Part shown: in pieces, positions 51,683 to 60,689 of the stretch | How positions within the stretch are numbered: the stretch's first letter is position 1 | Layout: every line of letters starts with the position of its first letter | Source of the DNA: Chloroflexota bacterium | GTDB taxonomy: Bacteria > Chloroflexota > Dehalococcoidia > Lucifugimonadales > GCA-2722455 | Assembly (NCBI GenBank): GCA_002722455.1 | Contig: PBMB01000002.1 | Location: 62,001 to 126,000, forward strand | Direction of reading: 5' to 3' | DNA: 64,000 bases | Position numbers and translations under genes: made by a program | The notes under the pieces: generated by a model | Database searches by the model: none | The model's input: the letters and a program-made list of their open reading frames with translations, nothing else | What the model was told of the DNA's origin: nothing

Positions 51683-52233
51683 AATAATTGTAATAATTAG
51701 AAGTAACTATTTGGCAATCAAATAAGTATTCTTTTTCTGTCTTAGAAGTGATTGCTATTTTTTTAATTCTGAATCTATCTGTAAAAGATTTTGGTTTTAA
51801 AAATAATTGAGTGCTTTTAATGGTTATATTAGAAGGTATTTCTTTATTATTTTTGTCTAATATTTTAAAATCAATATCCCCACGATTAATATATCTTGTG
51901 TATTTATCTGTTATTACATTTAATTTAATATAATAATAAAATTGTAAAAAAGAAGGTGTTTTATAATCGACTTCTTTTTTTTCAATAATTCCATATTTCC
52001 CTATAATAACATTATTGACACTGAAAAAACTGATTCCTGCGCCAAGCAAAGAAAGCATAAAAAATGTAAAATAAATAAAGACAAGTATGGTGTGATAGAA
52101 CTCAACTAAATTTTGTTTGCTAAAAAAAAAGATAAACAGTGTCTTTTAATAATACTCCGAATACAAAAGTTAATATAGCAGAGAAGATAAAGAAACTTTC
52201 TTTTATCGCTGAATATATATTATTATTTTCCAT
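51681..52233 (-). pseudogene. Duplicated-module gene B2, frameshifted in a T9 run
   Basis: An ATG at 52233 with AAGGA opens MENNNIYSAIKESFFIFSAI and stops just after a run of nine T on the coding strand. In the next frame the sequence continues, without a start codon for 32 codons, to the known C-terminal part (51681-52058). With eight T the product is 183 residues and aligns end to end with B1 (197). The long homopolymer makes sequencing error, phase variation or transcriptional slippage all possible. Confidence 0.7.
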
Positions 52234-52300
52234 TTAATAACATCCTTAATAGTAAAATCCAAATTAAAATATCATTAAAAAGGCTTATTGTAAATGATAT

Positions 52301-52501
52301 TTATCTGAAAAAATACCAAGCTGCAAAAAGCAAGCCCCCAACAACACACATAACAGGTGTTGTAATTGCATTCCAAGAATTTATAGTATTAATAATTTCT
52401 TTATTCATTTTTGATTCTTGATTTGATTTTACATGTGATTGTAAAACTGCTTTGTTTTCATTTACTTTTTTCAAAAAATCTTCTTTATTAAAATCTGACA
52501 T
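52301..52501 (-). CDS. Small membrane protein with N-terminal MSD/ENK segment
   Basis: 66 residues. A charged N-terminal helix (MSDFNKEDFLKKVNENKAVL) is followed by one membrane segment at the C-terminus (about 46-65). The N-terminus resembles the 47.8-kb protein (MSDKNLKESIQENKEAL), suggesting a small family. GAGGCT precedes the ATG. Function unknown. Confidence 0.6.
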   Translation of the reverse strand: MSDFNKEDFLKKVNENKAVLQSHVKSNQESKMNKEIINTINSWNAITTPVMCVVGGLLFAAWYFFR

Positions 52502-52698
52502 GTTAGCCTCGTATGTTTAAGTATTTTTATTATAGCAAATAAAGAAAGAAAAGAAAACAATTGATGAAGCTTAATCATTTAAAAAATCATGAACCAAATT
52601 TTTTCTTTTTTATTAAGAACAAAAAAATTAAGTATTTATTTTTTTGAAAGAAAAAGCAATAAAATGTTAACTTATTTATATTGAGATAAGGAGGCGTA

Positions 52699-53283
52699 AT
52701 GTCAAATATATTAATAATCAATGCACATCATTATTATGTTTTTTCAAAAGGTAAATTAAATAAATCTTTAGCAGAGAAAGCCCAATCGTTTTTTGAAAAA
52801 AAAGGTGATATCGTTAAGACAACAACTATGAAAGAAGATTGGAATGTTTCGGAAGAGATAGAAAAGTTTCATTGGGCAGATAAAATTGTTCTTCAATCAC
52901 CAGTTAATTGGATGGGCGTTCCTTGGATTTTTAAAAAATATATGGATGAAGTATTTTCAGCAGGTATGTTTGGAGATCTATGTAATAATGATGGTAGATC
53001 AACTTCATCACCCAAAAAAGGATACGGAACAGGAGGAACGCAAAATGGTAAAGAATATATGTTATCTTTAACTTTAAACGCACCAAAAGAAGCATTCAAT
53101 AATGAATCAGAATATTTATTTGAAGGTAAAAGTATTGATGATTTAATGCTTCCTATGCATGCTAATTTTAAGTTTTTTGGAATGAAAGGTTTACCAACAT
53201 TTTCTTGCTATGACGTTTTGAAAAATCCTGATATTGAAAATGATTTTCAAAGATTTGAATACCATTTAAAAACATACTTTTAA
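52699..53283 (+). CDS. mdaB: NADPH-quinone reductase MdaB (modulator of drug activity B)
   Basis: 194 residues, matching E. coli MdaB (193) throughout: MSNILIINAHHYYVFSKGKL, SPVNWMGVPWIFKKYMDEVF, KKGYGTGGTQNGKEYMLSL, LNAPKEAF and KGLPTFSCYDVLK. This flavodoxin-fold FAD enzyme reduces quinones by two electrons in the cytosol, protecting against redox stress. AGGAGG precedes the ATG. It is monocistronic and faces a convergent unknown gene. Confidence 0.95.
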   Translation: MSNILIINAHHYYVFSKGKLNKSLAEKAQSFFEKKGDIVKTTTMKEDWNVSEEIEKFHWADKIVLQSPVNWMGVPWIFKKYMDEVFSAGMFGDLCNNDGRSTSSPKKGYGTGGTQNGKEYMLSLTLNAPKEAFNNESEYLFEGKSIDDLMLPMHANFKFFGMKGLPTFSCYDVLKNPDIENDFQRFEYHLKTYF

Positions 53284-53284
53284 T

Positions 53285-53310
53285 AAAAAAGCCTGATTCC
53301 GTCAGGCTTT
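53285..53310. terminator. Rho-independent terminator
   Basis: AAAGCCTGA/TCAGGCTTT stem with a 5-nt loop. The T-run is good on the minus strand and short on the plus strand. Confidence 0.75.
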
Positions 53311-54219
53311 AAGAATGTCATAAATATCTAAAATATCAATTTTAAATAAAAGAGCAGGTGAGTTGTATCCAAAATGTTCATATTGATAAATAAAAGTCTT
53401 TTTTGTTCCATCAAAGACTAAGTTTTCAGAAAGTCGCTTTAAGTCAAAATCAGAGAAATCTAATTTTTCTTTAAGTTTTGCTTTACGAAGTTCTAAGTCT
53501 GAAATATTATCAGAGAATAAAGTGTATCTAAATACAGATTCTTCTAAAAATCTCTTTTTAAATTGTTCTGCCCTATATAATACATCTTTGAAAATCTTAT
53601 CAACTTCATTGCTATTAAAATCAAAATAAGAAGGTTGTTTTTCACAAAACTCTTTTAGTTCTTTTTTATCAATTTCAATAGACTCCTTATCCATTGAATT
53701 GATGTGTATTTTAACAGGTAAATAGCCATAAAAAAACGTATCTTTTTCTTTATCACCAATTGACAAATATTGAAGTAAATGTTCAGAAGCGACATATTCA
53801 GCTTTTAAAAGAGAAAAAAATCGCATTGTATAATATCTATCTTCATCATTTTTTATATAGTTATCAAAAAAATCTATAAGCAATTCTTTTATTTTTGAAT
53901 CAGCTTGACGATATGATTTTAATACCGCAATTTCGACTTCATATTTATTATATACATCGTTTTCTTGATAACGAAAAACATCAGTAAAATGACCTAAAAA
54001 ACTTAAATACTCAAAATCTTCTTTTTTTGTAGGAACATAAGTATCAAAATAGGGAAAATCAGGGATTGTGTTTTTTTCTTCTGGTGAAACAGAAAAGCTA
54101 TAATTTTCAACCAAATCTCTGAACTCTTTATACTTGTTTTCTTTTTTATACTTATCAACACATAATGAGTAATGATAAGCAAATAATAAATCTCTAATTA
54201 GAAGGTTTTTAAATTTCAT
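53302..54219 (-). CDS. Hypothetical soluble protein
   Basis: 305 residues from the ATG at 54219, preceded by GGAG; the frame is open further upstream into the previous gene. It is helical, charged and aromatic-rich, without a membrane segment. The C-terminus is FGYNSPALLFKIDILDIYDIL. It follows the coiled-coil/membrane gene by 13 bp and is cotranscribed with it, so it may be a soluble partner. No family recognised. Confidence 0.6.
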   Translation of the reverse strand: MKFKNLLIRDLLFAYHYSLCVDKYKKENKYKEFRDLVENYSFSVSPEEKNTIPDFPYFDTYVPTKKEDFEYLSFLGHFTDVFRYQENDVYNKYEVEIAVLKSYRQADSKIKELLIDFFDNYIKNDEDRYYTMRFFSLLKAEYVASEHLLQYLSIGDKEKDTFFYGYLPVKIHINSMDKESIEIDKKELKEFCEKQPSYFDFNSNEVDKIFKDVLYRAEQFKKRFLEESVFRYTLFSDNISDLELRKAKLKEKLDFSDFDLKRLSENLVFDGTKKTFIYQYEHFGYNSPALLFKIDILDIYDILKA

Positions 54220-54232
54220 ATTTTCTCCATTG

Positions 54233-55219
54233 TTATGAATTACGTATCTCAATTTCAGGGATAACATGGTGTTTTTTTAATATATTTTCCATTTCATCAA
54301 TTGCATTTTCCTTTCTTGCTTCTTCACGTTTTTTTCTATCATAATCATAAAATATAGATTCTAATAGTATAAATTCTTTTTCCGTTGTTTCTTCTTTTTT
54401 AGCATACTCATAGAGTTTTTGCATCTTTTTTTCATCTGATATTATCTTTTTTATATCTGACTCTGATTCTTTATTTAATAATTCACGTTTTTCTTTCATG
54501 TGCTCAAAATCTTCTTTTTTAAAACTAAGATTTGAAAACTCTTTGTTTTTTTCATAAAAAGTTTGTTTTTTATTATGTATAACAAGAGAATTAACAGCTA
54601 TTACAAAAAGAGACGCAATAGAATAAACTTTGGAGTCAATAATCAAATTCGATATCAATAAAGAATCTGAAAACATAATAATCAAAGTTGTAATAAAAAA
54701 TATCCCACCAAAAATATAAAAGAAAGAAGCAATTAAAATATCCAAAATAACTTCATAAGATTGACAAAAATATTTATACCCTCTTATAAAAAAATTAAAC
54801 CCTAATACAATGCAACTAATAGCATATAAAAAGAATCCAATATTTATTTGATAAGTGTATAACCCAAGCTCTTTGATTTTTCCATAAATATCAGAAACGC
54901 TACTAGTATCGGTTAATGCTATGGAACTGGCATAGTTAATAGATTCAGAAAAGCTCAATGAATGAGTAGCAAAGGTAGAATCCCAACGAGCATTATTAGC
55001 AGCTTCATATTCTGCTGCAATGCTATTTATATTATCGATTAAAAAATAAGGAATAATATTAAAAATAACTAAAAAAGACAAAAACACACAAAATGTAATC
55101 ATTAAAAGCTTATTGTTTTTATGGTAAGGTTGTATCCTATTATAAGTTTTTTCACTAGCAAAAATCATATATCTCAGTTCTTCTTCTATCTTTATCTTTT
55201 CTAATAGATTTTTAATCAT
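54233..55219 (-). CDS. Large coiled-coil/four-membrane-helix protein (ESIF subtype)
   Basis: 328 residues. A short charged N-terminus, then a helix (about 34-56), an extracytoplasmic segment of about 65 residues, three more hydrophobic segments (about 120-145, 157-185, 189-213) and a long coiled-coil tail (about 220-328). The tail contains KEFILLESIFYDYDRKKREEA, matched by EIILAESIFQES in the gene at 60690. AAAGGTG precedes the ATG. It is cotranscribed with 53302-54219. Function unknown. Confidence 0.7.
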   Translation of the reverse strand: MIKNLLEKIKIEEELRYMIFASEKTYNRIQPYHKNNKLLMITFCVFLSFLVIFNIIPYFLIDNINSIAAEYEAANNARWDSTFATHSLSFSESINYASSIALTDTSSVSDIYGKIKELGLYTYQINIGFFLYAISCIVLGFNFFIRGYKYFCQSYEVILDILIASFFYIFGGIFFITTLIIMFSDSLLISNLIIDSKVYSIASLFVIAVNSLVIHNKKQTFYEKNKEFSNLSFKKEDFEHMKEKRELLNKESESDIKKIISDEKKMQKLYEYAKKEETTEKEFILLESIFYDYDRKKREEARKENAIDEMENILKKHHVIPEIEIRNS

Positions 55220-55230
55220 TTTGACACCTT

Positions 55231-55457
55231 TTAAAATTTATATTGTTCTGAATTACAGGATTGCTTCCAAGTCTCTGCTTTAACAAAATTAAAGGTCTCT
55301 GCAAAAAGCATTGAGTTATGGGGTTTTCTCTTTTTTCTAATTTCCAATTTCGTCACCAAAATCATATAAAACCATAGTTTAAAAAACTAATAGTTGCTTT
55401 ATCGTATTGTTTTTTTATTTCGATATTATGATTTTTTAATTTTTGATAAAGTTCCAT
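55231..55457 (-). pseudogene. Two coupled micro-ORFs or a frameshifted small gene
   Basis: A 31-codon frame (MELYQKLKNHNIEIKKQYDK...) starts at an ATG overlapping the upstream stop (TAATG). Its own stop overlaps, as ATGA, a second ATG that opens a 44-codon frame (MILVTKLEIRKK...SCNSEQYKF). One added base near the T6 run would fuse them into about 75 residues. Both overlaps are of the kind seen in coupled operons, so two real microproteins are also possible. Confidence 0.4.
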
Positions 55458-55891
55458 TAAAAAACCTTTTTATTGGCACGATTGTAAAATTTTCGGGCTT
55501 CTTTAAGTACCAGTAATAATATTTTTGAAGCTTCATATTGTATGCTTTCAATATTGTAATCTTGGTGTTGTTCTTCCAAACCTTCAAATTTAGTGGTAAC
55601 TTTAGCTTTAAACTTTATATTTGGGTCACGACTTTCTATCATGAAGTGCGGCTGTTCATCAGTTTCCAGATATGTAGTTAAGTGTAAGTTTAAAAATTTT
55701 TCTAAAGAAATATAGTAAACATTTCCAAACTGATGCCCTTTAATAGTCACACCTTCTTCTTGAACAGAAACATAGCTGTTAAAAAGGTATGCGAAAGATT
55801 TTTCAAAATTATAACTTTTAATAATAAATTCATCTTTTGTTCTCTCTATGCTTATTCCGAAAAGGTCATTGAGTTTTTTCTCGTTAATCAT
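55457..55891 (-). CDS. Hypothetical soluble protein
   Basis: 144 residues, mixed alpha/beta, no membrane segment. Features include a strand-rich centre (FGNVYYISLEKFLNLHL) and a helical basic C-terminus. GAGGGC precedes the ATG. It is coupled to the micro-ORFs downstream. No family recognised. Confidence 0.6.
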   Translation of the reverse strand: MINEKKLNDLFGISIERTKDEFIIKSYNFEKSFAYLFNSYVSVQEEGVTIKGHQFGNVYYISLEKFLNLHLTTYLETDEQPHFMIESRDPNIKFKAKVTTKFEGLEEQHQDYNIESIQYEASKILLLVLKEARKFYNRANKKVF

Positions 55892-56037
55892 AAAGCCCTC
55901 TTTAAAAATTAGTAGCCTATTATACCATTTACAATATCTATTTTCAATTCATTTCGTATTAAAATATTTAAAGTTTGACAATAAAAAAATGTAAGGTATT
56001 TTTTAATAGACTTTAATAAAAAATTAAGGATAAATAA

Positions 56038-56622
56038 ATGAAAAAAACACTATTATTATTAACAATGTTGAGTGCAAGCACTGTCTTTGCTGGTCAAACT
56101 TTAACTCCCGTAGAAAAAAAGGTTAATGAGGCGATAAATGAAATCCCTTTTTCATATGATGTAGAAAAAACTCATCCTATGAAGGCGAAGGGATTAGAAT
56201 TTGAAGCAAGAAAACCAGTGTATTACAAAAGACAAGAAGTGACTCTTGAATACAATCCTGAAAAAACAAGATTTGAAGAAGTTAGTATGTACTATATTTT
56301 AAAAGCAGAAGATTTAAAATATTTTTGTAAAGATATGTCAAAAGAAGTCAATTTAAAAGAAGAAAATGCTTTAAATGCTGTTTGTTTGTCAAATATATTA
56401 TTACAAAATAAGTTTAAAAAGATAAAAGGAAGTGAAATTGAAAATGTAATAGGTATTCAATCTTATAAAGTAAGAGAAATCTGTCAGGATATATTAAAAA
56501 ACACGCTAAGAAGTCAAGTGTTTTTAATAAAAGGAGATAGAGAAAATACAAATGTAGATTCAAGTCTTTTTTCAGAATGTGTAGAATCAATTACAGAGTT
56601 AGATACATTTTTTAAACAATAA
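56038..56622 (+). CDS. Secreted periplasmic protein of unknown function
   Basis: 194 residues. A classical Sec signal peptide (about 1-18, cleavage after VFA) is followed by a mature domain with five Cys residues (FCKDM, AVCLSN, EICQDI, SECVES and nearby) suited to disulfides. A central strand region has KPVYYKRQEVTLEYNPEKTR. AAGGA precedes the ATG. It is monocistronic with a strong terminator. No family recognised. Confidence 0.7.
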   Translation: MKKTLLLLTMLSASTVFAGQTLTPVEKKVNEAINEIPFSYDVEKTHPMKAKGLEFEARKPVYYKRQEVTLEYNPEKTRFEEVSMYYILKAEDLKYFCKDMSKEVNLKEENALNAVCLSNILLQNKFKKIKGSEIENVIGIQSYKVREICQDILKNTLRSQVFLIKGDRENTNVDSSLFSECVESITELDTFFKQ

Positions 56623-56649
56623 AAAAGAGCCATTCAAGGCTCTTTTTTT
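56621..56649 (+). terminator. Rho-independent terminator
   Basis: AAAGAGCC/GGCTCTTT stem with a 6-nt loop and T7. Confidence 0.85.
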
Positions 56650-56700
56650 ATCTGTATCTATTTTTGAATTATATATATAAAAACAAAATTAATAGAAAAA

Positions 56701-57648
56701 TTACATATTAATCAATTCATTTTCATTTTTAAAAGTTTTTGACAAAAAGTTTTCAACTCTTTCTTTCTCTGTTTCATTGTCTATCTGATTCTTTTTAAAT
56801 AGATTTAAAACATCTTCGACAGCTTTGTTTTCTGAATAATTTAATGTATTCAATTTTTCATAATTATTATATTTCAAATCAAACAGAGCTTCCATAGTGT
56901 TTTTATCGCTAACAAGCTCTTTTTCAATAAAGTCTCTTTCATTTTTTAAGATTTCAATTTTTTTAATATATTTAGCAGCAAGACCTTTAGTTTTATCTTC
57001 TTTATAAAAAATGGTTTTGAATGAAAAAATTTGTTTTCTAGTTACATTATCAAATCTAGTACAAAGTTTAAATAAGAGATAAAGACCAGAAAGAACAAAA
57101 ATAGTTGCTGAAATAACTAAACTACCTATAAAGTTATTAAAACTTCCACTAATATAATTTATAACAATGCTTGTTATAAAAGCACCTAAGAAAATAGGTA
57201 AAAAAGAAGTCATAAAAGTTCTATTTTCTTTTTTGTTTTCAAAAACTTTTTGTTTTAAATAAGTATTAATATTGATAGCCATTAATATATGAATTGGAAC
57301 ACTTAACAGTAATATATAATAAGTATATTCTGGCAAAAATGTTAAATCTAATGAAGCGTGTATCCTAGATAAATTTAATAATTGAAAAATGTTAAAACTA
57401 GGATCAATTCCCAAAGAAGGTATTAAATTCTTAGATTGTTCTATAATAAATGGTGCTGATATATACTTATACATAGTGGATAAGAATAGAAAGGCAATAG
57501 CGTTTATGAACAAAACGGTTTTTGCTTTGTAGATTCCAATATAATGCTGTGGATTTGGATTTTTAGAATTATTACTTTCTTTTGCCCTTTCCATTTTTTT
57601 TATAATTCTTCTAATTTTCAAATATTTATCAAATTTTTCATTAATCAT
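56701..57648 (-). CDS. Large coiled-coil/four-membrane-helix protein
   Basis: 315 residues from the ATG at 57648, which overlaps the end of the upstream gene; the pair is cotranscribed and coupled. A basic N-terminal helix is followed by a helix (about 48-66), a loop of about 45 residues, three further hydrophobic segments (about 113-133, 148-170, 173-198) and a coiled-coil tail from about 220. Same overall plan as its neighbour and as 54233-55219. Function unknown. Confidence 0.68.
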   Translation of the reverse strand: MINEKFDKYLKIRRIIKKMERAKESNNSKNPNPQHYIGIYKAKTVLFINAIAFLFLSTMYKYISAPFIIEQSKNLIPSLGIDPSFNIFQLLNLSRIHASLDLTFLPEYTYYILLLSVPIHILMAININTYLKQKVFENKKENRTFMTSFLPIFLGAFITSIVINYISGSFNNFIGSLVISATIFVLSGLYLLFKLCTRFDNVTRKQIFSFKTIFYKEDKTKGLAAKYIKKIEILKNERDFIEKELVSDKNTMEALFDLKYNNYEKLNTLNYSENKAVEDVLNLFKKNQIDNETEKERVENFLSKTFKNENELINM

Positions 57649-58543
57649 TTTCAATCACCACACTTTTAAAATTTACGTCAATTAGTTCTTTATAATATTC
57701 TTTTTTATATTCTTTTTTAAATTTATTTTCAAAATCCTTAATTAAATTATCAAGATGTTTTTTTGATTCTTCATCTTCCATACCATACCTTAATTCAACA
57801 GCTTTTGTTAGTTCTTTTTGATCGAGAAATATTTTACTTTTAATGTTTTCAATTTTTTCTTTATTTGTATTGTTTTCTTCTTGCAAAGCATTCAAGTTAT
57901 TATTTAAATCCTTAGAGTTTTTTTTGTAAGAAAATATATTACCTTTAAAAAAATCAATGATAAAAGACATAGGTTTTAAATCATTATATTTTAAATGCCT
58001 ATGCGTATAATAAAGAAGCAGGATTCCTCCGAAAAAAGCAAAGACACCAAGTATAAAAAAAGCAGCCATAGAAAAAATAAAAAAGACAAGTGTAAAAATA
58101 TTTATAATAAGAGAATTGGCAAGAAAAAGAATTAAAACAGTTAATATAAAAAAGAATAAAGTTGTTTTCTTTTTTAGATTGACAATGCTTAAAAACATAG
58201 ACAAATAAAAAGAAATAACAAATATAAGAAAATAACTTTTATAGATAATGGCAGAAGTCGAAAATAGCCCTTGAGATAATTGTTGTTCTGTAAATTCGAA
58301 TTTAGGGAAGACTTCAAAATCTATTGTAACAATTGAGCTTTGAAGAGAACTTAAAAAGACCTCATTTAAAACAGGACTTAATAAATAAACAGCAGAGTAT
58401 GCAAATGCAAAAACAATAGAGACGATGAAAGTATTAAAAATCTCATGATTTTCTTTTAAACAATGTTGTTCGTAGCGGTTTTCAGAAATTAATTCTTCAC
58501 ATTCTTTATTTTTTTTGCATTCTTTTAAATATTCTTCAATCAA
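57641..58543 (-). CDS. Large coiled-coil/four-membrane-helix protein
   Basis: 300 residues starting at TTG, fixed by AAGGA 8 nt upstream. A charged N-terminus is followed by a helix (about 37-58), a loop of about 40 residues, three or four hydrophobic segments (about 103-183) and a long coiled coil (about 205-290, LNALQEENNTNKEKIENIK). Translationally coupled to 56701-57648, so the two may form one hetero-oligomer. Function unknown. Confidence 0.68.
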   Translation of the reverse strand: MIEEYLKECKKNKECEELISENRYEQHCLKENHEIFNTFIVSIVFAFAYSAVYLLSPVLNEVFLSSLQSSIVTIDFEVFPKFEFTEQQLSQGLFSTSAIIYKSYFLIFVISFYLSMFLSIVNLKKKTTLFFFILTVLILFLANSLIINIFTLVFFIFSMAAFFILGVFAFFGGILLLYYTHRHLKYNDLKPMSFIIDFFKGNIFSYKKNSKDLNNNLNALQEENNTNKEKIENIKSKIFLDQKELTKAVELRYGMEDEESKKHLDNLIKDFENKFKKEYKKEYYKELIDVNFKSVVIEND

Positions 58544-58603
58544 AATAAAATCCTTAATATTAGCTCAATATGTGATTATACTAAAATGAGGATCTTAAAT
58601 CAA

Positions 58604-58634
58604 CAAAAAAAAGACTCTTTAAGAGTCTTTTTTT
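58604..58634. terminator. Rho-independent terminator
   Basis: AAAGACTCTT/AAGAGTCTTT stem with A- and T-runs at the end of the minus-strand gene. Confidence 0.8.
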
Positions 58635-58984
58635 GTTTTAAAGCTTCGGGCTTTATCAACTGCCATATCACGTGCTTGCTCAACAGCGAATTTTGTAGTT
58701 CCTTTACCAAAACTAACTGCTTCAACTTTTGAAATAACCATAAATTCTATATAAGTTATAACAGCAGCAACTGCAGTAGTATAGATAAAGTAAATAACTG
58801 TAAAAAATTGGATAATGTACATTAACCAATCAACTATATCAAAACCATGAACATAATAACACAGTCCAAATACACCAGCACTGATTAAAGATTTAAGAGC
58901 CATTTTGTTTCTTAACTCTTGTGCTTTATCAATGTTGTCATTGATCTTCTTTACGTATTTTTGAAATGTTGCTTTATTTAGCAT
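58619..58984 (-). CDS. Small membrane protein with coiled N-terminus
   Basis: 121 residues from the ATG at 58984, chosen for AAGGAG; the frame is open further upstream. A helical charged N-terminus (1-30) is followed by two or three hydrophobic segments (about 32-50, 52-66, 67-83) and a basic amphipathic tail (FAVEQARDMAVDKARSFKTKK). It is less extreme in codon use than its neighbours. Function unknown. Confidence 0.65.
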   Translation of the reverse strand: MLNKATFQKYVKKINDNIDKAQELRNKMALKSLISAGVFGLCYYVHGFDIVDWLMYIIQFFTVIYFIYTTAVAAVITYIEFMVISKVEAVSFGKGTTKFAVEQARDMAVDKARSFKTKKDS

Positions 58985-59148
58985 TGGTGCTCCTTTTTGA
59001 TTGATAAAATTTATAATAAGTAAAAGAAAAACAATCAATAAGTTTACCTTGATTTCATTCTAGAATATTCTGATCTCTTGTCAAGGAATAATTTCTTGCT
59101 TTAGTGTTTTCATTGTTATATATTTGCGAAAAAGTAAAAAGAGAAGAT

Positions 59149-60063
59149 ATGAGAAGAGAACAACCCATAGATATAGAGAAAGAATTAAATCGTGCAAATA
59201 AAGAATTAGAATGGAGAAATGAAAAATTAAAAGGTGAATTTAGAGAAGCTAACGTTTTTTCTGTTGCGTTTTCAAGATCAACAGGACTTATTCCATTTAT
59301 GATTTTGACCTTTGTAATGATATTTCATTTTTATATAGAAAATATGTTGACTGCGGATATTATAAAGCAGTCGAAAGAGCTTGGAGATATGTATTTCATT
59401 GATAGACTCGAAGAGATTCACTCGCTCTCTTTATATGTAGTTTTTCCAGTGGCTTACCTTTTGTTGTTTTACACATATTTTGAAGAATCAATTGTAATAA
59501 ATAGAAATCATAGATATTACAAAGACACAAAAGAAAAATCAGAGAAATATAAAAGAGAATTAGAAAAGTATAAAAAAGATTTTGAAGCATATAATAAGAA
59601 TCCAAAATTTGGAAGAAAACCACTAGAACCAATATTTTCATTAGATTCATATGAAAGAGCTTCTGAATATCACAATGTAGAATATGTAATGAAAAGATCA
59701 GTTATAGCGGTGTTTTCCATGTTCTTATTGTTTTTACCTTTTTTGAGTAACAACACTATTGAACTTAAAGAGTATAAAGGCTCTTTTGAAATAGAATCTG
59801 TTCATTATGCAGAAGGTTCTTATGTTGTATTTTATGAAGAAAATAATTTTATTAAAAAACTAATCATACCTGATTTTGTTAATGTAAATATAAGAACTAC
59901 TAAAAATAAAGATGAAAAAGAAACCATTGATTATTTATGGAGAACACATTTTGAAGGAGATAAAGGTTTACTAAAAGAGAAGCATTCAAAATACTTAAAT
60001 AATTACTATGCAGAAATAACATTAAAAGAAGACACAGGAATAAAAGGTTCTTTATTGAATTAA
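59149..60063 (+). CDS. Coiled-coil/membrane protein with C-terminal domain
   Basis: 304 residues from the ATG at 59149; a GTG at 59104 lies in the same frame but has no support. An N-terminal coiled coil (about 8-40), two hydrophobic segments (about 45-64 and 90-110), a long charged coiled coil (about 115-165), a third hydrophobic segment (about 188-204) and a beta-rich C-terminal domain of 100 residues. With three helices the last domain would be extracytoplasmic. It is followed at 9 bp by 60073. Function unknown. Confidence 0.65.
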   Translation: MRREQPIDIEKELNRANKELEWRNEKLKGEFREANVFSVAFSRSTGLIPFMILTFVMIFHFYIENMLTADIIKQSKELGDMYFIDRLEEIHSLSLYVVFPVAYLLLFYTYFEESIVINRNHRYYKDTKEKSEKYKRELEKYKKDFEAYNKNPKFGRKPLEPIFSLDSYERASEYHNVEYVMKRSVIAVFSMFLLFLPFLSNNTIELKEYKGSFEIESVHYAEGSYVVFYEENNFIKKLIIPDFVNVNIRTTKNKDEKETIDYLWRTHFEGDKGLLKEKHSKYLNNYYAEITLKEDTGIKGSLLN

Positions 60064-60072
60064 GGTGATATT

Positions 60073-60657
60073 ATGGGATATAGAGAAAGGCTTTCAAAGC
60101 TACCAAAAGAAATAAGTGAAAGATTTAGAGATATAGAATCTTATGAAGAACTTAATAAAGTGTTAGGTTTCGATAAAGAAAAAGATGAATACTTTCATTC
60201 TTTCAAAGAAGAAAAAGAATTACTTTATTTAATGACTTCTATAAATGAAGATGACAAAGAAGTAGAAGATTTTTTTAATAAATTTTCTTATAATGAATAT
60301 TCAGGAAATAGATATCAAGTATTGAGTAAAGAAGGTTTAAAAAAAATAATAGAAAAATATGACGATGAAATAGTCGCATATATGGACGAATGCTTGGAAA
60401 ATGAAAAAAAAGCACCAGGTCTAATACAAAGTTTTGCTGAAAGGAAAAGAGATTACTGGAGAATGGATAGGTCTGGTAATTCAGATTTCGCAGCAAAAAT
60501 GAAACCTTATATATTAAAGACAGAAGACAAGGATTTAGAAGATAATGACGGTCAAATAGTGTCTCTTCCCTATATGGAATATCAAATATTTAATGTAGTT
60601 TTTATCTATAACACGTTTGATTGGGATAAATATGATTTAATACTGACAGGTTGGTAA
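60073..60657 (+). CDS. Hypothetical acidic soluble protein
   Basis: 194 residues, acidic and aromatic-rich, no membrane segment. AAGGTGAT precedes the ATG, 9 bp after the upstream stop, so the two are cotranscribed. It ends FNVVFIYNTFDWDKYDLILTGW-like, with a terminator directly after. It could be a cytosolic partner of the membrane protein. No family recognised. Confidence 0.6.
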   Translation: MGYRERLSKLPKEISERFRDIESYEELNKVLGFDKEKDEYFHSFKEEKELLYLMTSINEDDKEVEDFFNKFSYNEYSGNRYQVLSKEGLKKIIEKYDDEIVAYMDECLENEKKAPGLIQSFAERKRDYWRMDRSGNSDFAAKMKPYILKTEDKDLEDNDGQIVSLPYMEYQIFNVVFIYNTFDWDKYDLILTGW

Positions 60658-60686
60658 CAAAAAAGCTCCTTTAAGGAGCTTTTTTA
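60658..60686. terminator. Bidirectional rho-independent terminator
   Basis: AAAAGCTCC/GGAGCTTTT stem with a 5-nt loop between convergent genes. Confidence 0.85.
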
Positions 60687-60689
60687 TTT

